From positions 310,001-374,000 of the forward strand of contig MCFH01000033.1 in NCBI GenBank assembly GCA_002104945.1: DNA of 64,000 nucleotides, given 5' to 3'. The stretch comes from Piromyces finnis. Lineage: Eukaryota > Neocallimastigomycota > Neocallimastigomycetes > Neocallimastigales > Neocallimastigaceae. The notes under the pieces were generated by a model, which saw only the letters and a program-made list of their open reading frames with translations, searched no databases and had not been told where the DNA came from. The position numbers and the translations under genes were made by a program. This document shows positions 47,025-58,439 of the stretch, in pieces. Within the stretch, counting starts at the first letter, position 1, and each line of letters starts with the position of its first letter.

Positions 47025-48189
47025 ATAAAGAATATGGCCAATAAAAAAGAAAAAAAAAAATTCTATAGGTGATGATCATGCTTAAATATACTATTTTTTT
47101 TTAGTAGATACTTTTTTTATATATATATCCACACCTATATATATATATTTATATTTATTTTGATATTTAAAAAAAATTAATTTAAAACTTACAAAGATAT
47201 TTTTTTCTTTTTTTATCAAAAGAAAAAAGTATATTAGGAAATAGAAACATACGCATAATTTATCTTTTAAATATTTATATAATACATTTAAAAATTTTTA
47301 CCATTAGAAAAATATAAAAGATTTAATAAAATTATACTGCCATAAAAATAAACGACATATTACCAAAAAAAAAAGTAAACTAAATATATTTAAAAACACT
47401 TATAAACAAAATACACACAATAATTTTTTTCTTCTTTCAATATCTTTTTTTTTTTTTTTTTTAAATATTATTCATTTTTTTTAAAATTTTTATTTTTCTT
47501 GAATTAAATAAAAATAATTATATTATTAAATTTATATATATAAATACATGGTTAGATATATATGTGATATATGTGTGTGTGTTTGTGTTTTTTTTTTTTT
47601 TTCTATTTTTTTTTATAATGATGATGATTAATGAGCATTTTTATCATAATTTAATAAAAATGCAAACGCAATGATTAATAATAAGGGATATCTATCTATA
47701 GAAGATATTAGTAGAGTAAAAGGTTAATTTTTTTTATATTATAATACATTTTTTTTTGAACAATACTTTTTTTAATTCTTCCTACAATGATTGATTTTAT
47801 CTATATATTTTCTATTTTTTTTTTTTTTTTTTGAATGAATTATTTACGCTATTATTTTTTTTCTAAAGTTAATACTAATCATATATTATATATATAAGGT
47901 ATGCTTTATTATATGTTGTTTTGTCAACATATAAAATTAGATAGTAATATTACTTTTATTCAATAGTATTATTAAATAAAAGCGATATAAAATTAATTGT
48001 TTAAAAAAAAAGTTTGAATTTTTATTACTATACATTTAAAAATTCTCTCTTTTTTTTTTGTATTTTTTTTATCAAAAATGATATCAATTATTGATTATTA
48101 TCGAACTGGATTTTTTTTTATGATTTTTGATTATTTTTGCGATTATTTAAATAAATATGTATTATTTTACAATTGTAGTTTTTTTTATT
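47025..48189. other. Convergent 3' region of PF20 and the BTG gene
   Basis: AT-rich. Two clear hairpins are present: gcatttttat/ataaaaatgc (47635-47644 with 47654-47663) and tatatgttg/caacatata (47910-47918 with 47925-47933). They may act in 3' end formation or be chance. No coding feature. Confidence 0.6.
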
Positions 48190-48908
48190 TTAGTTAACTA
48201 AAATAGCCTTGGTTATTCCATTATTACTTTCAGAATCATTCTTTATTTGTTTTGATTGACTCTTGTTTTTACTTGAACTTAAATCTGGCTTAATTTCAAT
48301 TATAGATTTCTTTGGAGTTTCAAATTTTTTCATTTGATGTGCGGTATTTTCATCGTAAATATTACAAATTCGGTTATAGTCACCACCAACACGATAACTA
48401 ACATTGTATGGATCACACTAATTTTTTTTTTTTTGAATGGGTAAAAAAATTATAAGTATTAATTTCATTATCATTAACCACAACACACTTTAATATTTTT
48501 ATTATGTAGTTATAATAATATTTACCCAAATAATTAAATCTGAAGGGAAACATGAAGAAACGTCTAATCCAGCCTTTTGAGCAGCAAGTAAAATAATAGA
48601 ATCTATTCTACCATCCATTATAGTGATGGATCTTTTATTAAAAGAAAAATAATAATAAAAATAAAATGAATACTTGTAAAAATACTAATTTTTTTTTAAA
48701 TGAATACTTTAATTTTTTTTTAATTCAAAAAATATTTTATTTACCTGAATGCTCCACCCTTAATAGGATTTGATAAATCCCAATGGGAATTATATTTTTG
48801 TGATAAAAGTTGAATTAACTGATTTTTGAAAACTACAATTTTATCTTTTTCAAGTCTGTAGAGGTATCTACATATGAAATCAGAAGCAGAATTAATTTCG
48901 GTAAACAT
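48190..48908 (-). CDS. BTG/Tob-family anti-proliferative protein
   Basis: 165-residue protein in three exons: 48745-48908, 48526-48631, 48190-48417. The APRO/BTG domain occupies the first 115 residues. It shows box A (KYNSHWDLSNPIKGGAFRSI, spanning the first intron) and box B (FPSDLIIWCDPYNVSYRVGG, spanning the second). BTG/Tob proteins of animals bind the CAF1/CNOT7 deadenylase through these boxes and slow growth by promoting mRNA decay. The short basic/Ser-rich C-terminus (SSSKNKSQSKQIKND) has no PAM2 motif that can be seen. Ascomycete yeasts lack this family, while early-diverging fungi keep it. Deadenylase binding is inferred from the family. Confidence 0.88.
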
Positions 48909-51260
48909 TTTTATTTATGAAATTTATTTTTTTTAAATTTAGTATTATTGAGTTTTTCACTATAAAAAAATTTTTATGAATAAATAATATACATAAATAA
49001 ATAATTAGTATGTTTTTTTTTTTAATAATCTATATAACTATTTTATTTATTTGTAAAATGATAATTTCAAAATTTCCAATTTTTTTTCCCTTCCACTTTA
49101 AATGTATATATAAAAAAAATAATATCAATTGACTCTTTTTTCTACTTACATTTTCTTTTTCTTTTATTTTTTTAAAAAATAAAAAAAATTTTTTCTTTTC
49201 GTTCTATTTTTTTAAAATATATATATATTACTTTTATATATTATTTTAAAAAAAAAAAATAAAATAAAATGTGGTAATGTAAAATAAAAAAAAAAAGTTA
49301 TTTAAACTTTTTGTAACAATTTTTTTATATGAAATTAAACTATTTTTTTTGAAATTTTTTTTTGAATTTTTTTGAATTTTTTTTCTAATATATATATATT
49401 TTAAAAAAATTGGTTTTTTTATCGTTTTTCTTTTTTTTGCCTTCTTTTTGTTTTATCTTTTGGTAAAGAAAAAAAAATCTTTTTACTGCGTAGTAACTCT
49501 TTTTTTTAAAAAAAAAAGTGTACTTTTCCTCTTTTTTTTTTCTTAATAAAAGTTTAAAATTTTAAAAGTTTTTTTTTTTGAAAAATAAATTAGTTTATAT
49601 ATAAATTTCAACTTAATATATTATTATATATTTATTTTATATTAAAGATATATTTAGCAATTATATTTATAATATATTAATTGTAAATAAATGACTTAAA
49701 ATTAATATGTATAATATCATTAACACTTTTATTAATTAAAATTTATAAACTATTTAAAGTTTTATTTTTATATTGAAGATATTTATAATAATATATTATA
49801 ATTGATTACAATATATTATAACAATTTAGTTAATATATTATATGAATTTCTTTAAAATTTTAATATTAATATTTTATCATATTTTTCTTTCTGGAATGAA
49901 ATTTAATTTATTAATATATTGTGAATTAATTTTCAATTCAATTCGAAAGTATTATTATATATAATTGCTTTATATTCAACATACTATATTATTATATGAT
50001 TCTATATATTATTTTGTATTGTGACATTTATTTTATTGTGTTATAGAATTTGTCGATATAAAAAAAATGAATAAATTATTAATTTATTAGATTACATTAC
50101 ACAATGAAATATAATATATGACATTTCAATTTAACAATAGAATATTTTTATTTATTTAATTTATTATTCCATATATTAATTATAATTAAAAATTTTCTTT
50201 TTTTTTTTTTCATTTTGCTTGGTAGCGGTTTAATAAAATCTTCTATTTTATTTGAGTAATCACCTTATGTCTTTTTATATTACTATTTATAAATGGAAAT
50301 ATTTTTTGGAAAGGTGAAGACTAATAATAAAAAAAAAATAGTAAATACATTCTATTAATACTATTTGTAGTATTTTGAATTTATGCCTATTTTTACCCAA
50401 CAATAAATGATAGTGTAGCTAAATTTTTTGGTTCTATTATTTTTAATTTATTAAACTAGAATATAATATTAAATTCTATACCCTACTTTTATATATATAT
50501 AATATATTATTGCATATATTACAATATATTGTATTTTATTATATAAAATCATCTGAAATATATTTTTAAAATTGACCAAATTTTAAATCCCTTAAAAAAC
50601 AATTCATTTTTTATTTATTCATCCTATATATTACAGTATACTTTAATATATTTAGAAAAATATTTAAAAAAAGTGAACTTTTGAAAGTTGCTTTTGGTGT
50701 GTGTATGGTGTGTGGTGTGTGGGTGTTGAAATTTCAAAAGGTTAAAAAAAATAAAAGAATAAACTGGTTTATGGACCATTTTTTCCCAAGTTTCGTACAT
50801 ATCACACTTTTACATTTTCATACAAAGCTATTTTTAAAAGAAAAAAAAACGAATTTAAATCAATGAATTTTGGAAAAATTTAGGCGCATTGGCATAAAAC
50901 TAATAAAAAATTGGATGTACTTTATCATTTAATCGTTATCACTCATTATAATTTCTTATCATGCCTCGTTCATTATTTATTTCATGTCTTACTCTTTACT
51001 TATTCTTTTTTTAGGCAGTGATGATGGTACTTTTTTTGTTGGTGGTGCTTATTTTTTCTGGTTTAATTTTTGTCCTAATTTTTTGTTATAGAAATGGAAA
51101 ATAAAAATGTCTACCATAAAAAATTAAATTAAATTTTAAAAACTTTAATTATTAATATTTTATTAATTATATAAACTGTCAAAAAAAAAAACTTTTTTTA
51201 TGAGAAATGTGGAAATGAAAAAAGAAGCATTGGGAATTTCAATTTTATTTTGAGAAGGTC

Positions 51261-51368
51261 GTATGAGTAATATAAAAGCATGATGGGTAGTATGAGTAAT
51301 AAGAAACAAAAGTAAAAAAAAAAGCATGATGGGTAGTATGAGTAATAAAAAAAAACAAAAGTAAAAAA
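51261..51368. repeat. 46-bp tandem duplication
   Basis: The block agcatgatgggtagtatgag starts at 51277 and again at 51323, 46 bases apart. A truncated unit (gtatgagtaatat) lies just before, at 51261. Confidence 0.85.
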
Positions 51369-52656
51369 GGCACACATCAAAATATAAAAAAAAATTATTT
51401 AAATAGTATTGTAATTTCAATAACTTTAAGTATTTGGAAATAACTAATTCATAACATTTATAAAATATTTAAAATTTACCCTATAGTATTTAAAAAGAAT
51501 GGGAAAATTACTTGAAAATAAATGTTTTATAACCTTTTTTTTTTTTTACTAAAACTAATTTGAATTCTCCTTTTTTTAAAAGGATAAAATCATCCAAAAT
51601 GCCTTTTTAATTTCTTGAGAATAGTATTAGTTTTATTTTTTTCATTCATATTCATGTGTCTTTTTTTTTTCCTAATTAAAAAAGGGTAAACACATGAATA
51701 GAAATTAATAAAAATTAATATAGGTTTATAATAATTATATGCTATATAAGTGGTTTAGTGAATAATTAAGAATTTCATTTCATCATTCAAAATATTAAAA
51801 AAATGAATGAATAGTAAAAAATATGACTCTATAATAAATTAAAAGTTATTACCACTGATTTTTTAAATGAACTTTAACGAATGTTAAAAGTAAAAATAAT
51901 AAAGTGACAAAATTCTCAAAATACATTATATATGAAAAGATTATTTCAATATTTATATTTGAAAAAATTATAAATTGCTATCATTTGAATTATTACTATT
52001 ATTAGTATTATTATTATTAGTATTAATATTAGTATTAGTATTATATAGTATAATTAATGAATCTTTTTTTTACTTAAAAATAAAACCCATTAATAGTAAT
52101 AATAGTAGTAATAATAATAATAATGGAATAGCAGCAACTTTTTTTATTATTTATTTTTGACATTTTATGGGTTAGAATTTTGGGTTTTTTTTAATTTTTT
52201 TTTTAATTAATTTAATGAAACACCTGCCCATTGACTGGTTATTGAATAAAAATTTTTTATTGTTGGTTGGTTGTTGGCCGTAATTTTCAATTAATAAAAA
52301 AATATTTTATTTTATTTTTAACCGCCGCTAATTTTTTAAATTTTTTAATATAAAATAAAAAAGGAAATTTTAATTTGTATAAATTTATACATTTTTTAAT
52401 AAAATGTTTTAAATGAAAAAAAAAAAACAAAAAAAAAAAAGAAAAGATGAATTAAAAGAAAAAAGAGAAACAAATTTAAAAAAGAAAGCTTTTTTTTTAT
52501 TTAAATGGAAACCATTATTTAACCTATAAACAAGCAATTATTTAATAGTTTATGAAATAAATATTATAAAAAATAATAATTTTATAAAACTCTTTGTTTT
52601 TATAAAAAAAATTATTAATGTATTATTTATATATATTATTGTATTTATGGTATTAT

Positions 52657-52858
52657 TAACCATTATTATCCTTATTTATTAATCATTATTACAATCATCA
52701 TTATTACCATTATTGATTAACCATTATTATCCTTATTTATTAATCATTATTATAATCATCATTATTATCATTATTGATTAACCATAATTATCCTTATTTA
52801 TTAATCATTATTATAATTATCATTATTATCATTATTGATTAACCATAATTATCATTGT
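52657..52858. repeat. 61-bp minisatellite, 3 units plus a partial
   Basis: Units begin with taaccat at 52657, 52718, 52779 and 52840, exactly 61 bases apart. They are built of ATT, ATC and CAT words with a few substitutions between units. Confidence 0.92.
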
Positions 52859-53032
52859 ATTTATTTCTTTTATTTCATATCTATTATTTTTTAATTTATT
52901 TCTTTTCACAAAACATATGTTATACTTTTTTTTGAAAATATAAATATTAATATTTTTTTTTATTTTTATGTATTAATAAAATACTAAATAAATAGTATAT
53001 TAATATAATATTTAAAAAATAAATTAAAGGTT

Positions 53033-54140
53033 TTAAAAAATGAATTTGAAATATTATCATCAAAAGAGTTAAATAAAATAATTACTGAAGATATTAAAAA
53101 AGAAGATTATATATAATATTATAAAAATAAAAATAATATAAATGAATTGAGTGAAATAGATAATGATGATATATTAAAAAAATTTAATAAACGTAATACA
53201 TTTGATATAAACAAATTTAAGAATGAATATAAGGATGACTATAATTTAATTTATGTAATGATTTCTTAAATCAAGATAACGTTAAAAATGAATATGATGA
53301 ATATAAAGGTAAAATCATAGGTGATAAAAAAGAAATAGCTTACATAAAATTTAATGTAAAAAGTAATAGAATAAAAGAAAATATATAAAGAAAAACCCTA
53401 GTAAATGTTAAAAATTATGTAAATGATAGTTATATAAAAACTAAAGAAGATCTAGTAAAGCAATTGAAAACAGATAATGAAGAAATATTAAAAAGTTATA
53501 TTAGATATAATTATTATACGACAAATCATGTTGAAGATTATAAAAAGATAAATAATTTTAAAAAGAATATCATGGAAGATGAAGATATAAATAATTATAT
53601 AAAAGAGAAATATTTCGAATTGTTGGAAAGTAATCAAAATAAATTCTAAAAAGAAATTATAAAGGAAAATTGTAAAGAAATGTCAGATGTAAAATTATTT
53701 AATATAGAAAATAAAGTAATGTTTTATGATAATGAAATGAATGCAGCTAAATCAGATAATTTAGTAGAATTTAAAATAATTCGTTATTTATCTAAACAAA
53801 ACTTAGTAGAAAAAGATCTCTTAGTTCCTGCAAATTTGGTAATCAATTAAAAATAGCTAAAGAAACAAATATTCAATTCAGTACTATTGAAACATTAATA
53901 TCTTTTAAAGAAATGAGTATAAATAGCAAAATATTACCCTATTCTTCAGAAATCAATGATATTACTAGTCCAGATTCTTTTGTTAAAGATGCCAATTCTA
54001 TAGATCAAGTATGGGAAACATTAGCATATGCATGTATAAATAATTTTGATAAATTTGATAGAAAACAAAGTGAAAGTTTTATTAAAAATATTAATAATGT
54101 AATTAATGATTTTATTTTAGAAAATACACTTAAATATTAA
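53033..54140 (+). pseudogene. Decayed long ORF, family not recognised
   Basis: A continuous coding-like stretch (Asn/Lys/Glu-rich, charged, helical look) is broken by in-frame TAA codons after EDIKKEDYI, after RIKENI and after ESNQNKF. It also has at least two frameshifts: near 53255-53270, and near 53828-53850, where the frame moves to one containing MSINSKILPYSSEIND. The final open part is 53913-54140, ending ENTLKY. Between the breaks the frames stay open for 60 or more codons with amino-acid-like composition, so this is an old gene rather than noise. No domain could be named. Confidence 0.55.
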
Positions 54141-54404
54141 TGAGAAATAATGGTTAAGGCAATATTAATCAACTATTTTATTTACTTATATTAATGAGAA
54201 ATAATGGTTAAGTCAATATTAATCAACTATTTTATTTACTTATATTAATGAGAAATAATGGTTAAGTCAATATTAATCAACTATTTTATTTACTTATATT
54301 AATGAGAAATAATAGTTAAGTCAATATTAATCAACTATTTTATATACTTCTAATGAGAAATAATAGTTAAGTCAATATTAATCAACTATTTTATATACTT
54401 CTAA
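54135..54404. repeat. 54-bp minisatellite, five units
   Basis: Units begin tattaatgag at 54135, 54189, 54243 and 54297; a fifth, slightly shortened one starts near 54350. Each contains aaataatggttaag or aaataatagttaag and caatattaatcaactatttt. The first unit overlaps the stop codon of the decayed ORF. Confidence 0.95.
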
Positions 54405-54598
54405 GTTAATAAGTAATTTATTTTTTGATGCAATTGTTTAAAATATAATATAAAAATAATTTAATTTTCATTTGAAAAATATATTAATTAATTAAAATAA
54501 ACTATATAAATTGATTTTGTTACTTGAAAATAAACGAAAATATAAAAATATAACTATTTAATAATTTTTTATTTATACTTTATATAACTATTGTTGAT

Positions 54599-55134
54599 AT
54601 GAATAATCTTGAATATTATAAAAATAAAAAAGATTCAAAAGTAATAAAATATCTTAAAGAATATAATTTATATAATGACGGTAATTTTAATTCCGATAGT
54701 ATTAAATTATTAATATGTTTTATAATTAAAGATAATACTAAACGTATTTCTTATAGAAACGAAATGTTAAAAAAAGTATTGAACGAGTTATTTGAAAATT
54801 ACAAATATGATAAATGTTATGAAAGTAATAATTGTTTTAAATTTGATAATAATTTTATTTTAAAGTTATTATTATATTATAAAAATAAAGGGGTTTTTTT
54901 TTTTAAAAATAGAATTTCATAGTTTATTAAATGAAGAAAAAGAAAGTAAATGTAATTCTATAGTTAATTTTAATATATTAGAAAATCCTGAATACCTAGA
55001 TATAAATGCTTATTCTTATATTAAAGAATTTAATCCTTTGTTTATTACTTGTTTTAATACATCGGATATATTAATGAAAACTTTAATAAATCATAGGTTA
55101 GATATACAATGGTGAGTTAAATCATTCACCTATT
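54599..55134 (+). pseudogene. Second decayed ORF fragment, possibly ankyrin-repeat-like
   Basis: Reads MNNLEYYKNKKDSKVIKYL...KLLLYYKNKG to about 54890. A T11 homopolymer (54893-54903) follows, after which the continuing sequence (LLNEEKESKCNSIVNFNILENPEYLDINAYSY...LMKTLINHRLDIQW, stop near 55114) is in another frame. The helical pattern SKVIKYLKEYN and DILMKTLINH resembles degenerate ankyrin repeats, but no full repeat is visible. A homopolymer sequencing error could account for the break. Confidence 0.5.
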
Positions 55135-56112
55135 TTCCTTTGTCTTCTATTTTTTTTTTTTTTAAAGATTATTGGCGAAGAATCGTTTTTTCTTGGAACG
55201 GGCATCATTTATACTATTAGTGTATTATTAAATTTTATGTAATAAAATTTCTTACTTCACAAGATGTTGGCATATTTTTATCGGTATAAGCATCATTTCA
55301 TTTTTTTTTTTGGAAAAAAGCACAACTATCTATTATTTGTCTTTATAAAGATATTTATTATCATTATTATTGGTATTACTATATCTAAACATACAAAAGG
55401 ATCAATAGTATATAAAAAATTTTCAAACTATAAGAAAAGTAAATAAAGAAAAATGAATTAATAATTTATAATGATGCTATTTCAAAATATATTATAGGGT
55501 CATTAATTCGATAGAAATACTAATAAATAATGATTTTTTTTTTTTACGTTTTAATAATAATAAAAATATTAAAAACAACCTTTTGTTATTATTATTTTTT
55601 TTTATAATATAATCAATTACTCATTTATTTTGTATTTTTATTAAAATAAATTTAACATATCTCTAAAAATAAATTAATTTTTTTTTACAATACTACTTAA
55701 ATAAAACGATAGAATAATAAAAAAGATGTAATAGAGGAATACATTTCATCATGATGATGATAATGATGATGATCATAATATTTTTTTTCATTCGATATAA
55801 ATTATTTATTTATTTACTTATTATTTTATTAATGTGGTTAAAAAGTATCTAAAGTATATTTTTTTATATAAAAAAAAGAGAGGAAATCATATAAAAGTAA
55901 AATAATAATAATGATGAAAATAAAAAGCATTTAATTTTTTTTATTTTTATTTTATTTTTTTTTAAAAAAAAGATAAATTATATAATTAAAAAAAAGTTTC
56001 GGAATTATTATTATTTTTTAAAATATTATTCTAGGTGTTAGTATTTTTTTTTATATCTAATTTTTATAGATTGATTTCATCTTATAGTAAAGGTGTAAAA
56101 AAAAAATTATTT
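55135..56112. other. Gene-free stretch before the hevein gene
   Basis: AT-rich. The ORF at 55264-55446 is Phe/Ile/Lys low-complexity sequence and is not called. This stretch includes the hevein gene's 3' UTR. Confidence 0.6.
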
Positions 56113-57108
56113 TTATGATTGTGATAAACAAATACCATAAGAATTTTGACAACCATTTGATTCTAAACATTCATTATTTCCCAATACACATTTACCGGAT
56201 TTAGAACAACATTCGGGGAAATCACAACTTCCATAATTTCTTCCGCAAGATTTACCGGAACCTTCTCTAATATTACCTGATGGGGTATAACAAAGTCCAT
56301 AGTCAACTTGACATCCTTTTTTTATATTACAATAACTGTCTTCTGTTCCACATTTTCCGTCTTTTGAACAACATTTCCCTTCAGTACACATACCATAATC
56401 TGGTCCACATTCTTTAAGATAATTATCATCTTTATTACTACCATTATCATCTTCATAACATAAACCATAGGCATTTTGACAACCTTTCTGTAGATTACAA
56501 TGATCATCGGTTTCACCACAGGTATTTTTTGAGGAACAACATTGATTATCTGGACAGACACCAAAATTAGGTCCACATTTTTGAGTTGTGGGGGTATCAT
56601 TTTCTGGGGTATCATAGCATAAACCATAGTTGAGTTGACATCCTTTATTAATATTACAATGGTCGTCGGAAGAACCACAAGTACCTTGTTTAGAACAACA
56701 TTGATTCTCTGGACAGGAACCAAAACCAATTCCACATCGCGTTATATCCTTTTCTTCAGAATAACAAAGACCATAATCTATTTGACAACCATTGGCAATA
56801 TTACAATAACTATCACTAATACCACAATAACCATACTTTGAACAACAATTACCGTTAGCACATATTCCTTTTCCCTTACCACATTGCTTTGTATTATCAA
56901 CGGTATCTTGATAACATAATCCATACCCTATTTGACATCCTTTAGATACATTACAATAATCATTGGTCGTTCCACAATATCCATTTTTTGAACAACAATA
57001 ATTTCCTTGACACGAACCATACGAAGATCCACAAGGTATTAAGGGTTTAACACCTCTAATACCAATAATATTTAATAATAGTACAGAAACTATTGATTTT
57101 ATCTCCAT
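56113..57108 (-). CDS. Secreted protein with six hevein-type (CBM18) chitin-binding domains
   Basis: 331 residues, single exon, signal peptide MEIKSIVSVLLLNIIGIRGV. Six tandem Cys-rich modules of about 45-50 residues follow, each of the form CG...G.C....CCS..G.CG..D..CN...GCQ..YGLCY, starting at about residues 26, 76, 122, 170, 223 and 277. The first five are regular. The sixth is altered (CVLGNNECLESNGCQNSYGICL) and ends the protein. No catalytic domain or membrane anchor is present. CBM18 domains bind chitin oligomers, so the protein may coat or cross-link the fungus's own chitinous wall, or bind other chitin in the rumen. Role inferred from domains only. Confidence 0.92.
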   Translation of the reverse strand: MEIKSIVSVLLLNIIGIRGVKPLIPCGSSYGSCQGNYCCSKNGYCGTTNDYCNVSKGCQIGYGLCYQDTVDNTKQCGKGKGICANGNCCSKYGYCGISDSYCNIANGCQIDYGLCYSEEKDITRCGIGFGSCPENQCCSKQGTCGSSDDHCNINKGCQLNYGLCYDTPENDTPTTQKCGPNFGVCPDNQCCSSKNTCGETDDHCNLQKGCQNAYGLCYEDDNGSNKDDNYLKECGPDYGMCTEGKCCSKDGKCGTEDSYCNIKKGCQVDYGLCYTPSGNIREGSGKSCGRNYGSCDFPECCSKSGKCVLGNNECLESNGCQNSYGICLSQS

Positions 57109-58157
57109 TTTTTTTTTTATATTTTTTTTCTCTTTTATATTTATTTATTTTCTTTAATGTCTATATATTTGGTTAGAGGTATTACTTATTGAAAGGACCT
57201 TTTTTTTTTAAATGAACGAGATAAATACTTGAAATAATCTAAAATTTTCAAAATTTTTATTTTTTTTTTTTTTTCGAATTCCGATATCAAAATAAATTTA
57301 TTTCAAAACTATTTATTTTTTTTCTTTCTTTTTTTTTTTTTAAATGGGTTTTTTTTTTATCTTTTAATAAAAGAAAAAAGAATTGAATAAATTATTACTT
57401 TATCTCTTTAAAATAATAATATTCTTTTTCCTATGTGAATTAAATAAATTATTTTTTATATATTCAATATTAAAAAAAAAAAAAAATAGCAGAAAAATTA
57501 AATATGAAAATAATAAATTAAACTTTAATTCTATTAAAACAAAAACAAAAAACAAAAAACAAAACAAATCAAAATCTTTATATTAAACAAACTTTAAGTA
57601 TAATAAAACTTTTTATTTTTTTTTTTTAAAAAAAGTTTTTAATATTGAAAAAGGTTTATGTATAGATATTCCTGATATTTTAATTCTTCATCGTATTTTA
57701 TTAAATAAAGAATTACACAAAAAAAAAAAAAAAAATAAAGAATCATAAAATCATATAAATAATTCGTTAAATAATTTGTTATTATTAATTCAATAATATA
57801 TTTGAATTTTATAGTTTTTTTTTTTTTTATTTTTTAAAACAACCTCACGATTAGAAATTCTTTTAATAATTAATAATAATTACAATAATTAATAATAAAA
57901 TTCTTTCTTTATTCATTATTGCATAAATTATGAAATTTTATTTCTTATATAGTTTTTTTTTTTTTTTTTAAGGTAATAATAAATGATTTGTCTGATAATA
58001 GAATAGGTAATACCAAGAAAAAAAAAAAGATTATTAAAATAGAATTAAATTATTTTCTTGTTTATTTAAATAAAGCATTATTTATAATTTATTTTATTGA
58101 AAATAAAAAAAAAAGGTACTAATGTTTAAAAATTTATAAATGTTAATAGTTTTGTAA
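57109..58157. other. Spacer between the hevein gene and the LINE
   Basis: Holds the hevein gene's promoter and AT-rich homopolymer tracts. A 67-codon ORF at 57383-57586 is Lys/Asn/Phe low-complexity sequence and is not called. Confidence 0.65.
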
Positions 58158-58167
58158 ATTAATAACA

Positions 58168-58170
<3 letters not shown>
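58158..58170. repeat. Target-site duplication, 3' copy
   Basis: 13 bases, attaataacaata, directly abutting the poly(T) that is the element's poly(A) tail. Identical to 63858-63870. Confidence 0.9.

Positions 58171-58201
<31 letters not shown>
58171..58201 (-). other. LINE poly(A) tail
   Basis: 31 uninterrupted T on the plus strand, followed by aacggcatc of the 3' UTR. Confidence 0.9.
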
Positions 58202-58204
<3 letters not shown>

Positions 58205-58439
58205 GGCATCAAATATTTTAAACTTTATTATTAATTTAATTAAAATTATAATACATGAAATATAAAAATTAAAATAAAATAAAAATAAAAAAAATATGTT
58301 TAAATAAACACAAATGAATAAAAATTGGGTATAATGTATTCTAGTAATTTTAATTAAAGTAAGAAAGCCACTATCATACTAAAGTATAATAATTGTATTT
58401 GACTTCCAATGGGACACCGAGCCAAAGATCAAAATTTTA

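Larger units (their letters stand above)
48909..53032. other. Large gene-free stretch with minisatellites
   Basis: 4.1 kb, AT-rich. It contains a TG-rich patch at 50693-50725, two 46-bp repeat units at 51278-51368 and a 61-bp minisatellite at 52657-52858. Small ORFs at 50681, 51163 and 51975 are low-complexity or repeat-derived and are not called. Confidence 0.65.

Noticed and set aside
50681-50866. 61-codon ORF with a Val/Cys/Gly start
   Set aside because: Driven by a TG-rich patch; no splice partner or similarity seen.
53033-53830. In-frame TAA codons read as glutamine, hinting at ciliate-derived DNA
   Set aside because: The same stretch also has frameshifts, and the neighbouring fungal genes use TAA as stop, so simple decay explains it better.
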